Origin: Saccharospirillaceae bacterium
GTDB lineage: Bacteria; Pseudomonadota; Gammaproteobacteria; Pseudomonadales; Oceanobacteraceae
NCBI GenBank assembly: GCA_021208685.1
Contig: JAJOJJ010000040.1
Span: forward strand, 1 to 53,967
Reading direction: 5' to 3'
DNA length: 53,967 nucleotides
Part shown: positions 1 through 9,500 of the stretch, piece by piece
How the letters are laid out: each line of letters begins with the position of its first letter
How positions within the stretch are numbered: position 1 is the first letter of the stretch
Program-made: the position numbers and the translations under genes
The notes under the pieces: model-generated
The model's database searches: none
What the model was told of the DNA's origin: nothing
The model's input: the letters and a program-made list of their open reading frames with translations, nothing else

Positions 1-111
1 CCGGACGCGCCGAAAAGAGAGGATCGGAAGGAGATACCTCTCCTTGCAGGGGGCCAGGGGCTTGCCCCGGAAAGGCGTTTCAGATTGAAAAACAGTCGTC
101 GACTAATGCTG

Positions 112-144
112 CAGTTTGGAGTGACACGATGTCACTCCAAACTG
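112..144. repeat. Perfect 14-bp inverted repeat, 5-nt loop
   Basis: Positions 112-125 and 131-144 are exact reverse complements with the loop ACGAT. No T-run follows directly on either strand, so on its own it is not a textbook terminator. It lies in the gene-free first 213 bases, which also hold two smaller hairpins (28-45 and 57-68). I recognise no coding end here. It may be the 3' end of an RNA or part of a double terminator together with 157-181. Confidence 0.6.
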
Positions 145-156
145 TGGGACAGCAGT

Positions 157-181
157 GGCCGCAATACGGCTCTTTTTTTTT
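157..181 (+). terminator. Weak intrinsic terminator for an upstream plus-strand transcript
   Basis: A short stem (157-161 with 167-171, one G-U pair) around the loop CAATA is followed by a run of nine T at 173-181. The stem is weak but the T-run is strong. It would end a transcript that enters from outside the window. Confidence 0.4.
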
Positions 182-213
182 AAACGTTATCGTTAACTGA
201 TTTTTTTTGCGTG

Positions 214-507
214 TTATTCCAGTGCCAGCATGGAACGGTTTTTATCGAGGATGGCCTTTCCAATTCCCTTTACCTGAGTAATATCGTCCACCGATTTGAA
301 CTGACCATGTTGCTGACGGTACAGGATAATAGCTTCGGCTTTCGCCTTGCCAATACCATCAAGCTGGCTGAGCTGTTCGGCGGTGGCGGTGTTGATATTA
401 ACGGCTTTGATTTCGCTGTTGGTCGGTACGGGGGCATCAGTGGCCTGTACGCTGAGGGCGCCCAGAGCCAGGCAGGCAGAAAAGATGATGTGTTTAATCC
501 ATTGCAT
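214..507 (-). CDS. ComEA-like helix-hairpin-helix protein
   Basis: A 97-residue secreted DNA-binding-type protein. Residues 1-22 form a signal peptide (MQWIKH followed by a hydrophobic stretch ending in VQA). The rest is one ComEA domain with two hairpin motifs, LDGIGKAKAEAI and VKGIGKAILDKN, preceded by VNINTATAEQL, the classical entry to this fold. ComEA proteins bind incoming DNA in the periplasm during transformation, but many short gammaproteobacterial versions have no proven role. The start at 507 is chosen because AAGGAGAG lies just upstream and a signal peptide follows. A longer reading frame upstream runs back across the topA terminator and end and is not convincing. It lies downstream of topA on the same strand, separated by a terminator at 561-601. 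Confidence 0.85.
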   Translation of the reverse strand: MQWIKHIIFSACLALGALSVQATDAPVPTNSEIKAVNINTATAEQLSQLDGIGKAKAEAIILYRQQHGQFKSVDDITQVKGIGKAILDKNRSMLALE

Positions 508-560
508 AGTGTTCTCTCCTTGAGATGGGAGCGTTGAACATAACAACGAATATTTTGCGG

Positions 561-601
561 AAAAATCCGGGAAAAGTATCAAAATAGCCGATACTCTTCC
601 C
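561..601 (-). terminator. Intrinsic terminator after topA
   Basis: Read on the minus strand, a 12-bp stem (one G-U pair; 601-590 with 580-569) closes a 9-nt loop and is followed shortly by TTTTT. It lies 16 bases after the topA stop and separates topA from the ComEA-like gene. Confidence 0.7.
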
Positions 602-616
602 AGACTTTGTCGTGAC

Positions 617-3271
617 TCAGGCTTTATCGGATTTCTTTGCCGGAGCTTTTTTCTTGTCGTTCTCAACCCATCTATTATCGACGTAATAGGCTGACCAGTT
701 GGTCGCCTTGCCGTCAGTTTCACTCATGACATACTGCTCTTTTGTTTTGCGGCTGTAACGGATGATGGCAGGGTTGCCGTCCGGATCCTGACGTGGGGCA
801 TCAAGCAGAAAATGGTATTTATGCGGCAGTTCGGCCTGATGAGGCAGTAATTCTTCGACCAGTGGCGCACGGGTTTCACGCTTTTTCGGAAATTGGCTGG
901 CGGCGAGGAATAAACCGGTCGCACCATCACGCAGAACGTAGGTGTCGTCCACTTTCTGGCATTTCAGTTCCGGCATTGCAATTGCCTCCATTTTCGGAGG
1001 GGCTGCTTCACCGCTCTTGAGCAGTTTACGGGTGTTTTTACACTCGCTGTTGGTGCAACCGAAGTACTTGCCGAAACGACCGGATTTCAGCTGCATTTCA
1101 CTGCCGCATTTGTCGCATTCAAGGGTTGGACCATCGTAGCCTTTAATCTTGAACTGGCCTGTTTCTACCGCAAATCCACTGCAGTCCGGATTGTTTCCGC
1201 AGATGTGCACCTTGCGGGTTTCATCCAGCAAATAGCTTTCCATGGCACTGTCACAGATTGTGCAGCGGCGCTTGTCCATCAGGCGGCGGCTTTCTGCTTC
1301 TTCATCTTCATCGGCAGAAATGGCTTCATCGCCTGGCACCAGATTGAGTGTTTGTGTACAGCGTTCTTTCGGTGGCAGGCTGTATCCTGAGCATCCGAGG
1401 AAAACCCCGGTTGAGCCGGTGCGGATCTGCATATGACGGCCACAGGTCGGGCATGGAATGTCGGTATCGACCGGATCATTCGGGCGCATGCCGTGCTCGC
1501 CTTCGGCCACTTCGAGTTTTTGCTGGAATCCCTGATAAAACTCATCCAGAACATCGGTCCAGTTGATATCGCCTTCAGCAATATGATCAAGCTTCTCTTC
1601 CATGCTGGCGGTGAAACCGAAATCCATCAGGTCGTCGAAGTTTTCAACCAGACGGCTGGTGACAATATCGCCCATTTTTTCGGCGTAAAAACGCCGGCCT
1701 TTCAGGCTGACGTAACCCCGTTCCTGAATCGTGGAAATAATGGAGGCATAGGTCGATGGACGGCCTATACCGCGTTTTTCCAGTTCTTTAACCAGTGCGG
1801 CTTCGGAGAAGCGCGGAGCGGGTTTGGTGAAATGTTGCTTTGGCTCCAGTTTAACCAATTGCAGGGTATCGCCTTCGTTCACATCCGGCAGCAACACGTC
1901 ATCTTCACCTTTGCCCATCGCGGCCAGCACTTTCAGGTGGCCATCAAAGCGCATAACGCGACCACGGGTTTTAAGCTCAAACTCGCCGGCTTTGATGGTG
2001 ATGCTGGTGCTGGTGAATTGTGCATCGTTGATCTGGCAGGCGACAAAACGACGCCAGATCAGATCGTACAATCGTTGTGCATCGGGTTCCATGGCGCTGA
2101 GGTCGGTGGCCCGCAGGCGAACGTCAGAAGGGCGGATCGCTTCGTGTGCTTCCTGAGCGCCTTCTTTGCTGCTGTAGCTGCGCGGTTCATCCGGCAGGTA
2201 CTGTTCACCCAGTGTATCGCTGATGTAGTCGCGTACATTGCTGACCGCTTCCTGACTCAGATTTGTCGAGTCGGTACGCATGTAGGTAATGTAACCGGCT
2301 TCGTACAGGCGTTGTGCCAGGGTCATGGTTTTCTTAACGCTGAAACCCAGGCGCGTACTGGCCGCCTGCTGCAATGTCGAGGTTATGAATGGCGCAGCCG
2401 GTTTCGAGCTGGTGGGTTTGTCTTCGCGCTTCAGAACGTCATAGCGGTGGCCGCGCAGAGCGCCAACGGCTGACAGGGTGTCGTGCTCGTTCACCGGGCG
2501 GAATTCGTTGCCATTCTGACGCATGACCTGGGCGCGTAATGCTTCTCCGCCCGGGGTGCTCAGGTCTGCGAAGGTTTCCCAGTATTCCTCTGGAATAAAG
2601 GCGCGGATTTCACGCTCGCGTTCAACAATTAAGCGTACCGCAACCGATTGCACACGACCTGCGGATAAGCCGCGGGCGACTTTGCTCCACAGCAGTGGTG
2701 ACACCATAAAGCCAACCACGCGATCAAGAAAACGCCGCGCCTGCTGGGCATTGACGCGATTCATATTCAGTTCAGAGGGGTGCTCGAATGCGCTCTGAAT
2801 GGCTTTCTTGGTAATTTCGTTAAAAACCACGCGACGGTATTGTTTTTTGTTATCGCCAATAATCTCACGAAGGTGCCAGGCGATGGCTTCTCCTTCGCGA
2901 TCCAAGTCCGTTGCGAGATAAATTTCATCGGCATCTTTTGCCAGACGCTGAAGCTCTTCAACCACTTTTTCTTTACCGGGAAGTATCTGGTAATTGGCTT
3001 CCCAATGCTTTTCAGGGTTAACCCCCATGCGGCCAATGAGTTGTTCGCGTGCTTTTTGTTTTTTGTATCCGGCCTTGTCTTCCGGCGACATTTTACGGGT
3101 AAGTGCAGCCTGTTTTGCCCGTTCTTTAGGATCACTGGGCTGTCCTGAGCCAGAGGTTGGCAGGTCGCGTACGTGGCCCACACTGGACTTAACAATAAAG
3201 TCCTTGCCCAGGTATTTGTTGATGGTTTTAGCCTTTGCAGGCGACTCCACGATAACCAGCGATTTGCCCAT
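617..3271 (-). CDS. topA: DNA topoisomerase I (type IA)
   Basis: This 884-residue protein relaxes negatively supercoiled DNA by cutting one strand through a tyrosyl link. The Toprim domain starts at once ([19 protein letters not shown]) and carries the acidic motif [15 protein letters not shown]. The catalytic tyrosine is Y330 in [12 protein letters not shown]. The C-terminal part holds three four-cysteine zinc ribbons (starting CPTCGRH, CTICDSA and CDKCGSE), the number usual in proteobacterial TopA, and ends in a lysine-rich tail ([12 protein letters not shown]). The start at 3271 gives the canonical [10 protein letters not shown]-terminus and has AAGGAA just upstream. The in-frame extension to 3355 has no support. 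Length matches the family. Confidence 0.97.
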   Translation of the reverse strand: MGKSLVIVESPAKAKTINKYLGKDFIVKSSVGHVRDLPTSGSGQPSDPKERAKQAALTRKMSPEDKAGYKKQKAREQLIGRMGVNPEKHWEANYQILPGKEKVVEELQRLAKDADEIYLATDLDREGEAIAWHLREIIGDNKKQYRRVVFNEITKKAIQSAFEHPSELNMNRVNAQQARRFLDRVVGFMVSPLLWSKVARGLSAGRVQSVAVRLIVEREREIRAFIPEEYWETFADLSTPGGEALRAQVMRQNGNEFRPVNEHDTLSAVGALRGHRYDVLKREDKPTSSKPAAPFITSTLQQAASTRLGFSVKKTMTLAQRLYEAGYITYMRTDSTNLSQEAVSNVRDYISDTLGEQYLPDEPRSYSSKEGAQEAHEAIRPSDVRLRATDLSAMEPDAQRLYDLIWRRFVACQINDAQFTSTSITIKAGEFELKTRGRVMRFDGHLKVLAAMGKGEDDVLLPDVNEGDTLQLVKLEPKQHFTKPAPRFSEAALVKELEKRGIGRPSTYASIISTIQERGYVSLKGRRFYAEKMGDIVTSRLVENFDDLMDFGFTASMEEKLDHIAEGDINWTDVLDEFYQGFQQKLEVAEGEHGMRPNDPVDTDIPCPTCGRHMQIRTGSTGVFLGCSGYSLPPKERCTQTLNLVPGDEAISADEDEEAESRRLMDKRRCTICDSAMESYLLDETRKVHICGNNPDCSGFAVETGQFKIKGYDGPTLECDKCGSEMQLKSGRFGKYFGCTNSECKNTRKLLKSGEAAPPKMEAIAMPELKCQKVDDTYVLRDGATGLFLAASQFPKKRETRAPLVEELLPHQAELPHKYHFLLDAPRQDPDGNPAIIRYSRKTKEQYVMSETDGKATNWSAYYVDNRWVENDKKKAPAKKSDKA

Positions 3272-3511
3272 ATTCCTTTGATTAACCCTTTCTTGTTGAT
3301 ATAGCCAGGCGCACAGAAGGCGACACTTTATAGGTACACCCCGGGGGGTGGTCAAGCTTCTATCGCCGCCGGAGTCCTCTGACGTTCACGGGCAGAGCGG
3401 TGAAATGTTGCTAAACTTGTCACCGGGAAGTGGCGATAGCGAAGCCATCACAAGCCTTTTAAGCAGGGGCATTATTCAGGAATAGCACAGAATACGGAGG
3501 AATCTTTTTTT

Positions 3512-4294
3512 ATGTCTGCGATTGGTTTGATAGTCGCCATTGCTCTGCCGGTTGCACTGATTTTGTTTGGTCTGGTGATGGCAGGACGCAGACAGCAGGC
3601 GCAGCAGGCCCAGCGTTTGCAGGCCCGGACCATTAAGCAGGGGGCGGATGACCTGCTCGAAGCGCTAGAGTTTTTGATTCTTGTCGATAATTTCAAAGAG
3701 GTGCAGCTGGCGATACTGGAGCGGATTGCGCAGTTGTACGTTGTTTATTATGAGGCATTGCCGAAGAAAGACAGTGCTGATGGTTCGGTTGAAGCGTTGT
3801 TCGATGCTGAACACTACCGCCGCAAAATTGAGGAGGGTAAGGGGAACCGGCGGGTTTTGAAGAGTGATCGTGAAATTCGTTTTGCCCGGCGTCAGTTTGG
3901 CCGGATTCTGAAAGCGCTGAATGTCATGGTGCGCAAACGTCTGATCTCTGAAACGGCGATGATGGAATACCGGCGTTATCTGCGTCTTACATTATTGGAA
4001 AGGGAAGTTGATACCTATACCGCTCAGGGAGATCTCGCGGCTGAACGGGGGGATGTCATTACCGCCACCAATTATTATAAAGCCGCGAAAAAGCTTCTGA
4101 TTGAGTTTGATATGCAATATCCGGAAAAGAACCAGCGCATCCGCGATCTGACGGAGCGTACTGCGTCTTTATATAGTGGGGGGGAGAAAAAGGAGGGAAA
4201 CCTTGCGCAGGCGTTATCGAAGGAGAGCAAAGACGAGCAGGATCCTTTTGGTATTCCCACCAATCCGGTCGTGTCTGAGAAGCGTAAGTTCTGA
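3512..4294 (+). CDS. Membrane-anchored protein of unknown function
   Basis: A 260-residue protein that I cannot assign to a named family. Residues 5-25 are a single hydrophobic segment followed by basic residues (GRRQQAQQAQR), so it is probably an inner-membrane anchor with a cytoplasmic C-terminal part. The rest is predicted helical, rich in Arg, Glu and Lys. A tetratricopeptide-like stretch (AERGDVITATNYYKAAKKLLIEF) is near residues 180-202. The tail is polar and probably disordered. The start has GGAG about 11 bases upstream. It is divergent from topA. Nothing in the sequence indicates an enzymatic role. Confidence 0.75.
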   Translation: MSAIGLIVAIALPVALILFGLVMAGRRQQAQQAQRLQARTIKQGADDLLEALEFLILVDNFKEVQLAILERIAQLYVVYYEALPKKDSADGSVEALFDAEHYRRKIEEGKGNRRVLKSDREIRFARRQFGRILKALNVMVRKRLISETAMMEYRRYLRLTLLEREVDTYTAQGDLAAERGDVITATNYYKAAKKLLIEFDMQYPEKNQRIRDLTERTASLYSGGEKKEGNLAQALSKESKDEQDPFGIPTNPVVSEKRKF

Positions 4295-4393
4295 TGTTGT
4301 TGTCCTGATGGGTCTGTCTGAAGGTCGCAAAATGTCAGATGGCTGAGTTCCGGATATCTTTCAAGATGTTGATATTAATAGGAAAAATCCACA

Positions 4394-4409
4394 TGTGATG
4401 TTTATCACA
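4394..4409. promoter_or_regulatory. Candidate CRP/Vfr-type site
   Basis: TGTGA-N6-TCACA is a perfect match to the two conserved half-sites of the CRP consensus. It lies 141 bases upstream of the gene at 4550, in the 255-base gap between two plus-strand genes. That is far for a class I/II activator site unless transcription starts well upstream of the gene. No other clear element is seen in this gap. Confidence 0.45.
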
Positions 4410-4549
4410 TAATGAGCACTTCGTTTGGGGTGGCGGAAACCGACCTGTCAGGATTCATGACTTTTCATTAGTGTGTCTCGCCATCGTACTTTGCGGTTAT
4501 CCCCTGACCGCCGATAACAGCCACTGAGATCATACGAACAGAGACCCCC

Positions 4550-5749
4550 ATGAGTATTCAGGAAGCCGTTTTAATCCTGCATGAGCACGACGTTGTAGAG
4601 GCTTATTGGCTGGCCGATTTCGAGCGCCTGGTGCGTCAGCAGATCCCTCTCCAGCATGCTGTTGATCATAAGGTTCAGGCGGCCTACCTGCAGATCGGCA
4701 ATCATCGTTCTGCCGAGGCGGTGGTGCTGTTTGAAGCGCCGGTCAGGAATTCTGTGATTGATGCGCGCTGGTATATGCCATTGCGCCGTCTGGCCGACAG
4801 TGCGGGGCGTGGCCCGAATATGGGCGCTGGCCGTATTCGTCTCGCCTGCCGCAGCCAGTGTTCCATCAGCTGGCACACGGATTCTTTGTGGGAGCCTGTT
4901 ACCTCGGATTTTATGGCCATCCGCAAAGCATTGCGCGGCAATACCCTGCGCACTCAGGCGACGTTAACGGAACGGGATTTGTGGCCGCAGGAGTCTGTTT
5001 CTGCGGTCGAGCGGGTCAATGTCGGAGCCGGTGCCGGTAGTCTTCTGGCCAGAAAGCATGATGATCCGGAAGTGGAAGATCTGAAGCGCACCCTGCGCAA
5101 TGAAATGGAAGCCTACCGTCGCCAGTTGCAGCAACTGCAGCAGGAAATTGAGCGGCAGAAAAGTTTAAATGAGAAGCTGGGACGTCAGGCCGGTGCTTCC
5201 GGCGAAGCCGAGCTTGAAGAGTTACGCCGGGTGCACCGTAATGAGATGGCCGCACATGACGCCGAGATTCAAAACCTGACCCAGGCGCTGGAACAGGAGC
5301 GTCAGGAAGCCGAACGGTTGCGTCAGGTTATGAATGATCATAATCCCCGGCAGGCGTCCCTTGCCGGGAGTGAAGAAGTGCTGCGTCTGCAAGAGGAAGC
5401 AGCGACGTTGCGTCATTACCTCAACACGGCTGAAGAGCAGAGTGCCGGGCGCTTTATCGGTCGGCTGGAAGGGTTGGAAGCGGTGTTGGTTGCCTTCCAT
5501 CCGGGGGTGGGCCACCTGACCATTACCCCAGCCAATATGCTGCGCTATGCTGACAACCCCTTGGCTTATGCTGCGCAGAAATGCTTTGTCAGTGAAGAGG
5601 TTTACCGTCGCTGGCTGGATCATTATGACGATCCTCACTGCCAGCAATGTAAGGCGGAAATTCCCCGTATAGAACATCCGCGTGAGTTTGATCATGACCT
5701 CAATGCCTACTGCAAACTGCACCGTCAGCTGCATCTTGCCGGTAGCTGA
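4550..5749 (+). CDS. Coiled-coil protein of unknown function
   Basis: This 399-residue cytoplasmic protein has no signal peptide or membrane segment. Three parts are visible: a globular N-terminal part (about 1-165), a long heptad-rich charged region (about 171-297, rich in Gln, Glu, Arg and Leu) that should form a coiled coil, and a small C-terminal part. The last part contains a CxxC pair (C364, C367) and C388, with His nearby, which could bind a metal. Similar proteins are sometimes labelled as chromosome-partition related, but I see no ATPase motif here. Its last 68 bases overlap the next gene if that gene uses its earliest start, so the two may be co-translated. A CRP-like site lies upstream. 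Confidence 0.75.
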   Translation: MSIQEAVLILHEHDVVEAYWLADFERLVRQQIPLQHAVDHKVQAAYLQIGNHRSAEAVVLFEAPVRNSVIDARWYMPLRRLADSAGRGPNMGAGRIRLACRSQCSISWHTDSLWEPVTSDFMAIRKALRGNTLRTQATLTERDLWPQESVSAVERVNVGAGAGSLLARKHDDPEVEDLKRTLRNEMEAYRRQLQQLQQEIERQKSLNEKLGRQAGASGEAELEELRRVHRNEMAAHDAEIQNLTQALEQERQEAERLRQVMNDHNPRQASLAGSEEVLRLQEEAATLRHYLNTAEEQSAGRFIGRLEGLEAVLVAFHPGVGHLTITPANMLRYADNPLAYAAQKCFVSEEVYRRWLDHYDDPHCQQCKAEIPRIEHPREFDHDLNAYCKLHRQLHLAGS

Positions 5750-6641
5750 CGGCTCAGCGGCTGACTGGCCGGAGCTGACGGGGCTGATTGAACCGGTCTC
5801 TGTCGTCATGGCAAAAGCCAATGTGGATATGCTTCGGCTTGATCGCTTACATCCGCATATTTCTGGCAATAAAGCGTTCAAGCTGGCGGGTTTTCTGCCG
5901 TATTTCAGGGCATCTTCAAAGCGGGCGCTGCTGAGCTTTGGCGGCCCGTACTCCAATCATCTGCATGCCCTCGCAGCTCTGGGACAGGCGCTGGATATTC
6001 CGGTGATTGCGGTGGTGCGCGGCTATGCGCACCTGCCTCTGACCGCGACGTTGCAGGATTGTCAGGCCTGGGGCGCTGAGCTGATTTTCGCCGACAAGAA
6101 AACGTACGCCCGCCGTTATGATCGGCAATGGCAGCAGGAGCTGGCTCAGCACTATGATGCCTTTGTGATTCCGGAAGGCGGTGCCGGGGAGGCCGGTGAG
6201 CAGGAATGCCGCCGGCTGGCAACGTTGTGCAATGACTATGATCAGATCTGGCTGGCGGTTGGCACCGGGACCACCGCTGTGGGGGTTGCGCAGGGGCTGC
6301 AGGCGCTCAGCATCGACTGCGAGCTGATCGGCGTGAATGCTGTCGCGGATCAGGGCGAGCGTTTGCGGCTATGGCAGCAGGTGATGCCAGCCGGTGTGCG
6401 CTGGCGTCTGCTGGATAATGCTCATCTTGGTGGCTTCGGGCGCGTATCGGCCGAGTTGCTGGCACTGATTCAGCGTTATGACCGCCAGCATTTGCCGCTG
6501 GACCCGGTATATACCGCCAAGATGATGCTGGCATTTGAGCAGGCCCTGAGCGCAGAGTCTCAGGCAACAGAATCCCGGACCGCGCGCATTTTACTGGTGC
6601 ACAGTGGCGGACTTCAGGGGCGGCGCGGTTATTCTCTCTGA
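5682..6641 (+). CDS. PLP-dependent ACC deaminase / D-cysteine desulfhydrase family enzyme
   Basis: This fold type II pyridoxal-phosphate enzyme is about 300-319 residues long. The Schiff-base lysine is in SGNKAFKLAG, equivalent to GNKxRKL in the family. LLSFGGPYSNHLHALAALG is the substrate-binding serine/asparagine loop, and LAVGTGTTAVGVAQGL is the phosphate-binding glycine loop. Members cleave D-cysteine or 1-aminocyclopropane-1-carboxylate. The many marine family members of this short form have no proven substrate, and I cannot choose from sequence. The start is uncertain: GTG at 5682, ATG at 5694 or 5700, or TTG at 5736 all fit, and the first three overlap the preceding gene by 50-68 bases. 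ATG at 5808 would cut too close to the active lysine. Confidence 0.85.
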   Translation: MSLIMTSMPTANCTVSCILPVADGSAADWPELTGLIEPVSVVMAKANVDMLRLDRLHPHISGNKAFKLAGFLPYFRASSKRALLSFGGPYSNHLHALAALGQALDIPVIAVVRGYAHLPLTATLQDCQAWGAELIFADKKTYARRYDRQWQQELAQHYDAFVIPEGGAGEAGEQECRRLATLCNDYDQIWLAVGTGTTAVGVAQGLQALSIDCELIGVNAVADQGERLRLWQQVMPAGVRWRLLDNAHLGGFGRVSAELLALIQRYDRQHLPLDPVYTAKMMLAFEQALSAESQATESRTARILLVHSGGLQGRRGYSL

Positions 6642-6661
6642 TCATTCTCGCTTTTCCTGCT

Positions 6662-7594
6662 TCAGCCCAGTTTCACCGGCAGATTTTTATGGGTGCCATT
6701 CTGTGGCCAGTCATCCGGCATAATCAGCCAGCGCTGCTGTTCGGCCCAGCCGTACGGACCCTCCTCCGTCTGTATCACACAGCAGGGATAGGTCAGGTGA
6801 CGGAAATGTGTGCGCAGATACTGCAGCAATTCCTCGCGGTGAATACTGAAAGCCACCAGCGCCGGGCTCAGCCACTGCGGTTTGGCCAGTACATACCAGT
6901 GACCTTCAGGCAGATGAGTCGCCGCCTCATGGCTGTGACACCAGTGCCCGCGCCAGTGCTGGGCGGACACTTCCGCTGGCAGGCTGGCCTGATAGAGCGG
7001 ATTTGCCGGGTAAAACAGGCAGCCGCGCATCACTGACAGGCTGGCCTGCGGCTGCCAGTCCAGTGCTGACAGTTGCTGCTGAGTGTAGGGATGTCGCCGC
7101 AGTAACAGCTGATGGTCACGGGTATGGCGGATTTTATGCACCAGCAGGTCAGCCCGGTTGGGGCCTATCCAGTGCTGACCCTGTTCATTGCCGTAGCCAA
7201 GGTAGAACTTCAGCGCCAGCTCCAGATGCCATTGCTGCCCGCCCTTATCCAGCAGCAGATCGAGTTCACCGAGGGTCTTGCCCTGATCAATAATCTGCAC
7301 ATTGGCCTGAAAGCGGATGTCGCTGAGTTGCAGATATTCCTGCCATAACTGCTCAAATATTAAGCCCAGACGCGGACTGCTGAACGCCGGAGCATGGCGG
7401 CTGACCTCTGTCGCCAACCGTTGCCAGTCGTGCGGCAGCCAGGGTTGTTGTGCCGGGCTCCAGTCGCAGTCAAGCAGTGGCGGGCCGAACAGGCTCCAGA
7501 TCAGATCACGCTGGTGCTGGCCGGGCAGGGCGAAGTAGGGGTCATCTGCGGCAAACAAGCGTTTTGAACTCCTCTGTGGTATAAAACGGGCCAT
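6662..7594 (-). CDS. DUF1853 family protein
   Basis: A 310-residue protein resembling the DUF1853 family. The central block LGELDLLL followed about ten residues later by HLELALKFYLGY has the D...ExK-like spacing of PD-(D/E)xK nuclease folds, so a nuclease-related role is possible but untested. Trp and His are frequent. There is no signal peptide. The start at 7594 (MARFIPQRSS) is preferred over the in-frame position 7639, which would run into the divergent nadK leader. The two starts are 62 bases apart, so the promoters must overlap. Confidence 0.8.
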   Translation of the reverse strand: MARFIPQRSSKRLFAADDPYFALPGQHQRDLIWSLFGPPLLDCDWSPAQQPWLPHDWQRLATEVSRHAPAFSSPRLGLIFEQLWQEYLQLSDIRFQANVQIIDQGKTLGELDLLLDKGGQQWHLELALKFYLGYGNEQGQHWIGPNRADLLVHKIRHTRDHQLLLRRHPYTQQQLSALDWQPQASLSVMRGCLFYPANPLYQASLPAEVSAQHWRGHWCHSHEAATHLPEGHWYVLAKPQWLSPALVAFSIHREELLQYLRTHFRHLTYPCCVIQTEEGPYGWAEQQRWLIMPDDWPQNGTHKNLPVKLG

Positions 7595-7656
7595 TATTCG
7601 TGGAGCTGCAGGCTGCAGTTCAGCGCATCGCCCACTCAAGTTGCCAGGTCGCAGTA

Positions 7657-8541
7657 ATGGAAGAATTTCGTAATATCGGCATGATCGGCCGACTGAACAG
7701 CAATAAAGTGATCGAGACGGTCAAGCGTCTGTCCCGTTACCTGATCGATGAAGGCTATCACGTTATTCTTGATGACCGTATTGCCGAAGTGATGCCGGGC
7801 CATGGTATGCAGGTCAGCAACGTTAACCTGCTGGGTGAAATCTGTGATCTGGTGATTGTGGTTGGCGGAGATGGCAGCCTGCTGGGGGCTGCCCGTGCGC
7901 TGGCGCGTTTCAATACGCCGGTATTGGGAATTAACCGTGGCCGTCTGGGTTTCCTGACGGATATCAGCCCGGACGAAACCATGTGTGATGCGGTGCAGGA
8001 TGTGCTCAATGGCGAATACGTCAGCGAAATGCGCTTTCTGCTCGATGCCGAGGTGAAGCGCGATGGCAACCCGATAGCCACCGCCGCTGCCCTCAATGAT
8101 GTGGTACTGCACCCTGGTAAATCAGCACGTATGATCGCGTTTGATCTGTGGATTGAAGGCCAGTACGTCTATAACCAGCGTTCTGATGGCCTGATCGTGT
8201 CAACTCCGACCGGCTCAACCGCGTATTCACTCTCCGGTGGTGGCCCGATTATGCATCCGAAACTGGATGCGCTGGTGCTGGTGCCAATGTTTCCGCACAC
8301 ACTGTCCAGCCGGCCGATTGTGGTCGATGGTAAAAGCGAGATTAAAATCGTTATCGATTCCGATCTGGGCATTTACCCGACCATCAGCTGTGACGGTCAG
8401 ACGCATATTCCCTGTGCACCCGGCGACAGCATTACCATCCGTAAGAAAGCCCATAAACTGAAGCTGATTCACCCCAAAGGCCACAATTTCTATGAAATTT
8501 GCCGGACTAAACTGGGCTGGAGTAGCAACCTGGGGGATTAA
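7657..8541 (+). CDS. nadK: NAD kinase
   Basis: A 294-residue cytoplasmic enzyme that phosphorylates NAD to NADP with ATP or polyphosphate. Diagnostic motifs are VVGGDGSLLGAAR (GGDG motif with the catalytic Asp near residue 72), INRGRLGFLTD, and STPTGSTAYSLSGGGPIMHP, the NAD-binding loop. Length equals the E. coli enzyme (292). The start at 7657 gives MEEFRNIGMIGR, the expected first strand. An earlier in-frame start at 7600 would add 19 residues outside the domain. The metallophosphoesterase gene follows after 2 bases. Confidence 0.96.
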   Translation: MEEFRNIGMIGRLNSNKVIETVKRLSRYLIDEGYHVILDDRIAEVMPGHGMQVSNVNLLGEICDLVIVVGGDGSLLGAARALARFNTPVLGINRGRLGFLTDISPDETMCDAVQDVLNGEYVSEMRFLLDAEVKRDGNPIATAAALNDVVLHPGKSARMIAFDLWIEGQYVYNQRSDGLIVSTPTGSTAYSLSGGGPIMHPKLDALVLVPMFPHTLSSRPIVVDGKSEIKIVIDSDLGIYPTISCDGQTHIPCAPGDSITIRKKAHKLKLIHPKGHNFYEICRTKLGWSSNLGD

Positions 8542-8543
8542 GC

Positions 8544-9500
8544 ATGCACCAGGGTTACGATTTAATCGGTGACATTCATGGCTGTGGCGAAACGCTGATC
8601 GAATTGCTGGAGCAAATGGGCTACAGCAAGCGTGGTGGCGTGTACCAGCACCCGAAGCGCAAGGTGGTTTTTCTCGGTGATATTGTTGATCGCGGACCGC
8701 ATATCCGTCTCGCCTGCCATGTGGTGCGTGACATGGTGGATGCCGGCCATGCCGACATTGTGATGGGTAATCACGAATACAATGTGGTGACTTACTGCAC
8801 CGAAGCGCCGCCGGGCATGCGTCAGCCTTTTCTGCGCCCGCACACCAAACGCAACAGCTTTATCGTCGAGCAGACACTCGAACAGTTTGCTAATTATCCG
8901 CACGAGTTTAATGAATTTCTCGACTGGTTTATCGACCTGCCGCTGTTCCTTGAATATGAACATTTCCGGGTGGTTCATGCCTGCTGGGATCAGGCCATGA
9001 TTGACGAATATCTGCAGCGTTATGGCGATAATAAACTGCACAAAAACATGCTGGCCGAATCGGTCAATACCAGCTCATTTATATATAAATTTCTCGACCG
9101 TATGCTGCGCGGTACATCGCTTAAATTACCTGATGGACGTTCAATGACCGCCAAAGACGGTATGGTGCGGCAGTTTTTCCGCACCAAATTCTGGGAAGGT
9201 GATCCTGAACGCTACAGCGATGTGGTTTTTCAGCCCGATCCGCTGCCGGATGATATTGAACACGCGTTATTAAGCGGCGAGGAGCGCGAGCAGTTGCTGT
9301 TTTACGGCCCGCAGGAAAAACCGCTGTTTATTGGCCACTACTGGATGCAGGGTTTACCTGCGCCCATTGTGCCCAATATCGCCTGTCTTGATTACAGTGC
9401 AGTTAAATACGGACGTCTTGCCGCTTACCGCATGGATACCGAGCGCAGTCTGCAACCGGGTAAATTTACCTGGGTACGGGTGGAGAAAAGCGAACGCTGA
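8544..9500 (+). CDS. Metallophosphoesterase (calcineurin-like)
   Basis: A 318-residue cytoplasmic phosphoesterase with the full dimetal signature: DLIGDIHGCGETL, FLGDIVDRGPHIRL and IVMGNHEYNVV, followed by VVHACWD and FIGHYWMQG. This set is shared with diadenosine tetraphosphatases and protein phosphatases of the PrpE/ApaH type, so a phosphatase on nucleotides or proteins is likely, with substrate unknown. It starts 2 bases after nadK, and its TGA overlaps the ATG of the rhomboid gene (TGATG), so the genes are translationally coupled. Confidence 0.9.
   Translation: MHQGYDLIGDIHGCGETLIELLEQMGYSKRGGVYQHPKRKVVFLGDIVDRGPHIRLACHVVRDMVDAGHADIVMGNHEYNVVTYCTEAPPGMRQPFLRPHTKRNSFIVEQTLEQFANYPHEFNEFLDWFIDLPLFLEYEHFRVVHACWDQAMIDEYLQRYGDNKLHKNMLAESVNTSSFIYKFLDRMLRGTSLKLPDGRSMTAKDGMVRQFFRTKFWEGDPERYSDVVFQPDPLPDDIEHALLSGEEREQLLFYGPQEKPLFIGHYWMQGLPAPIVPNIACLDYSAVKYGRLAAYRMDTERSLQPGKFTWVRVEKSER

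Noticed and set aside
1433-2473. 346-codon plus-strand ORF inside topA
   Set aside because: Shadow of the topA frame; no domain and no ribosome-binding site.
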